NCBI GenBank assembly: GCA_018398575.1
Contig: JAGTXZ010000024.1
Coordinates: 1,426,001 to 1,490,000, forward strand
Direction of reading: 5' to 3'
Origin: Ampelomyces quisqualis
Lineage: Eukaryota; Ascomycota; Dothideomycetes; Pleosporales; Phaeosphaeriaceae
DNA: 64,000 bases
Shown here one piece after another: positions 63,201 to 64,000 of this stretch. Within the stretch, counting starts at the first letter, position 1; the number at the start of each line of letters is the position of its first letter. The notes beneath the pieces are model-generated. The model did no database searches. It saw only the letters and a program-made list of their open reading frames with translations, and was not told the origin of the DNA. Made by a program: the position numbers and the translations under genes.

Positions 63201-63808
63201 GACACGCCTCCCATATCGTGGCGCTGTTCAGGAGGTCATTGTTACCTCGCGGCGTACGGTAGCTTGTTAGGCAGACCGTCCCTCCAGCCTGTTTGCTTGT
63301 CGCACACACGAAACTATCATCGTCAGCGTGCCGGTCGCGTTGAGAGCACTCTAACGTACACTTTGCACTGTGCTTCGGGCGCGTCCTTGAGTAGTGCGTC
63401 CTCTTGCAGACCTTGTTGCTTAACTACCTCCTTAACCGCCCGTGTTAGCTCTTCTGCATTGAAGCGGCCCTGCACTCTCCCCCTCATAGTCATCCGGTGC
63501 CGTGTCTTGCGGAAGATCCGGTCGGAGAGCGATATATATGCAGCGATGCATTCAGGGACGCTCATTTTCAAACGACCAAGCATCACAGCAATCAGTCTGA
63601 AAGTCAGTACAGCCAACAATATGTTGGTTCGTGGAACGTCCACCTACCCGCCCGTACTCGTTCCACCGATCATGTCAAAGTAGTCGCATGGCTTTGGCGG
63701 CGCGTCAGGATCGACTGTCTCCATCAAGTGCTCGAGGATTAAGAGGGCAGATAGGCCTCGCACCCCACCGCCATCGAGCGCAAGTAGGCGGAGATCGCTG
63801 CCAGGCAT
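60202..63808 (-). CDS. Patatin-NB-ARC-TPR NLR-like protein, 1132 aa
   Basis: Proposed exons on the minus strand: 63808-63648, 63596-63360, 63313-62736, 62683-62054 and 61994-60202. All phases close. The junctions 62736/62683 and 62054/61994 use weak TAAAG and CGAAG acceptors and are the least sure. The N-terminal patatin-like phospholipase has DGGGVRGLS, the nucleophile elbow GTSTGG (Ser) and DGATGANNP (catalytic Asp), all intact. The middle NB-ARC ATPase has Walker A GLGGIGKTQL, Walker B WLLIFDNVD and GLPLAIAQAGAYL. The C-terminus holds kinesin-light-chain-type TPRs of 41-42 residues, several nearly identical. Fungal NLRs of this build are thought to sense nonself and trigger a lipase-mediated death response. 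It converges on VPS36, 161 bp away. Confidence 0.88.
60440..61080 (-). repeat. 126-bp tandem repeat array encoding TPR units
   Basis: Five similar units start at 60449, 60575, 60701, 60824 and 60950 (marker gcccg), spaced 126, 126, 123 and 126 bp, with a decayed sixth near 61075. Each encodes a 41-42-residue TPR with the shared core EQAEQMYERALRGYE. One unit is 3 bp shorter. Confidence 0.9.
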
Positions 63809-64000
63809 GGTATCTGTATGTCAGAGCAAAGAAGTCAGGGGATTACGGATATGCACTCCTAGAAACGGGAGAGGAGGCTACAAGTCATCCTGTCAGTTAT
63901 CTTGAAGAATGCATTGTGGCGCAGTGTTTCTGCTCCGGAGTCCGGACGCATAAGACTGAGATGACGCGCGTGTACTTGCAAGCATTCGTAGGCGAGGGGA

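Noticed and set aside
1..64000. tRNA, rRNA, CRISPR or bacterial-type features
   Set aside because: I scanned for B-box-like GGTTCGA segments and repeat-spacer patterns and found none that fold or repeat convincingly. A tRNAscan-SE and Infernal run would settle this.

Overview
This is about 64 kb of nuclear DNA from a filamentous ascomycete. Most genes carry short introns (45-65 nt) with GT..AG ends and CTAAC/CTGAC-type branch points. The gene set points to a plant-associated fungus, most likely a Dothideomycete (possibly Pleosporales): HET and NLR immunity genes, pectin- and cellulose-acting secreted enzymes, a Kre9/Knh1 wall protein, and ESCRT, condensin and polarity genes. The taxon is inferred from style and content only. 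I rebuilt exon structures by hand from splice signals, reading frame and family conservation. Most joins are exact in phase; the uncertain ones are marked.

Layout. 1-4.1 kb: a 5'-partial unknown gene, convergent with a GH47 mannosidase. 4.3-5.5 kb: two very small genes, a spliced 67-aa membrane protein and an acylation-motif glycine-rich protein. 6.3-9.5 kb: a Zn2Cys6 regulator divergent from an isochorismatase-fold hydrolase. 9.5-12.3 kb: two divergent paralogues built from an approximately 45-residue repeat. 12.6-13.7 kb: a dead HET-domain gene carrying a 211-bp insertion with a 14-bp target duplication. 15.3-18.2 kb: a PAP2-type membrane enzyme and a BTB protein. 19.0-29.2 kb: three minus-strand genes, BRO1, an unknown 792-aa protein and condensin SMC2. 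29.2-32.3 kb: a 3-kb gene-free stretch. 32.3-40.2 kb: six plus-strand genes (PHO80-type cyclin, Kre9/Knh1, Xaa-Pro peptidase, Nudix and GH5 among them). 40.3-42.1 kb: decayed pectate lyase and amidase genes. 42.6-47.0 kb: a secreted cysteine protein, a SIM/CxxC protein and a pectin methylesterase. 47.0-50.3 kb: gene-poor. 50.3-60.0 kb: a membrane protein, BEM1, a THP3-like PCI protein and VPS36. 60.2-63.8 kb: a patatin-NB-ARC-TPR NLR.

How the genes work together. BRO1 and VPS36 both act in ESCRT-dependent endosomal sorting. GH5, pectin methylesterase, the pectate lyase relic and the secreted protein form a wall-degrading/secretome patch between about 38.8 and 47 kb that is partly decaying. 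The HET relic and the NLR are nonself-recognition genes. The most unusual signals are the divergent repeat-protein pair, the dated insertion in the HET relic, an 11-copy TACGGAGTA/TACTCCGTA motif that is almost wholly intergenic, a perfect 30-bp palindrome, and 126-bp near-identical repeats inside the NLR.
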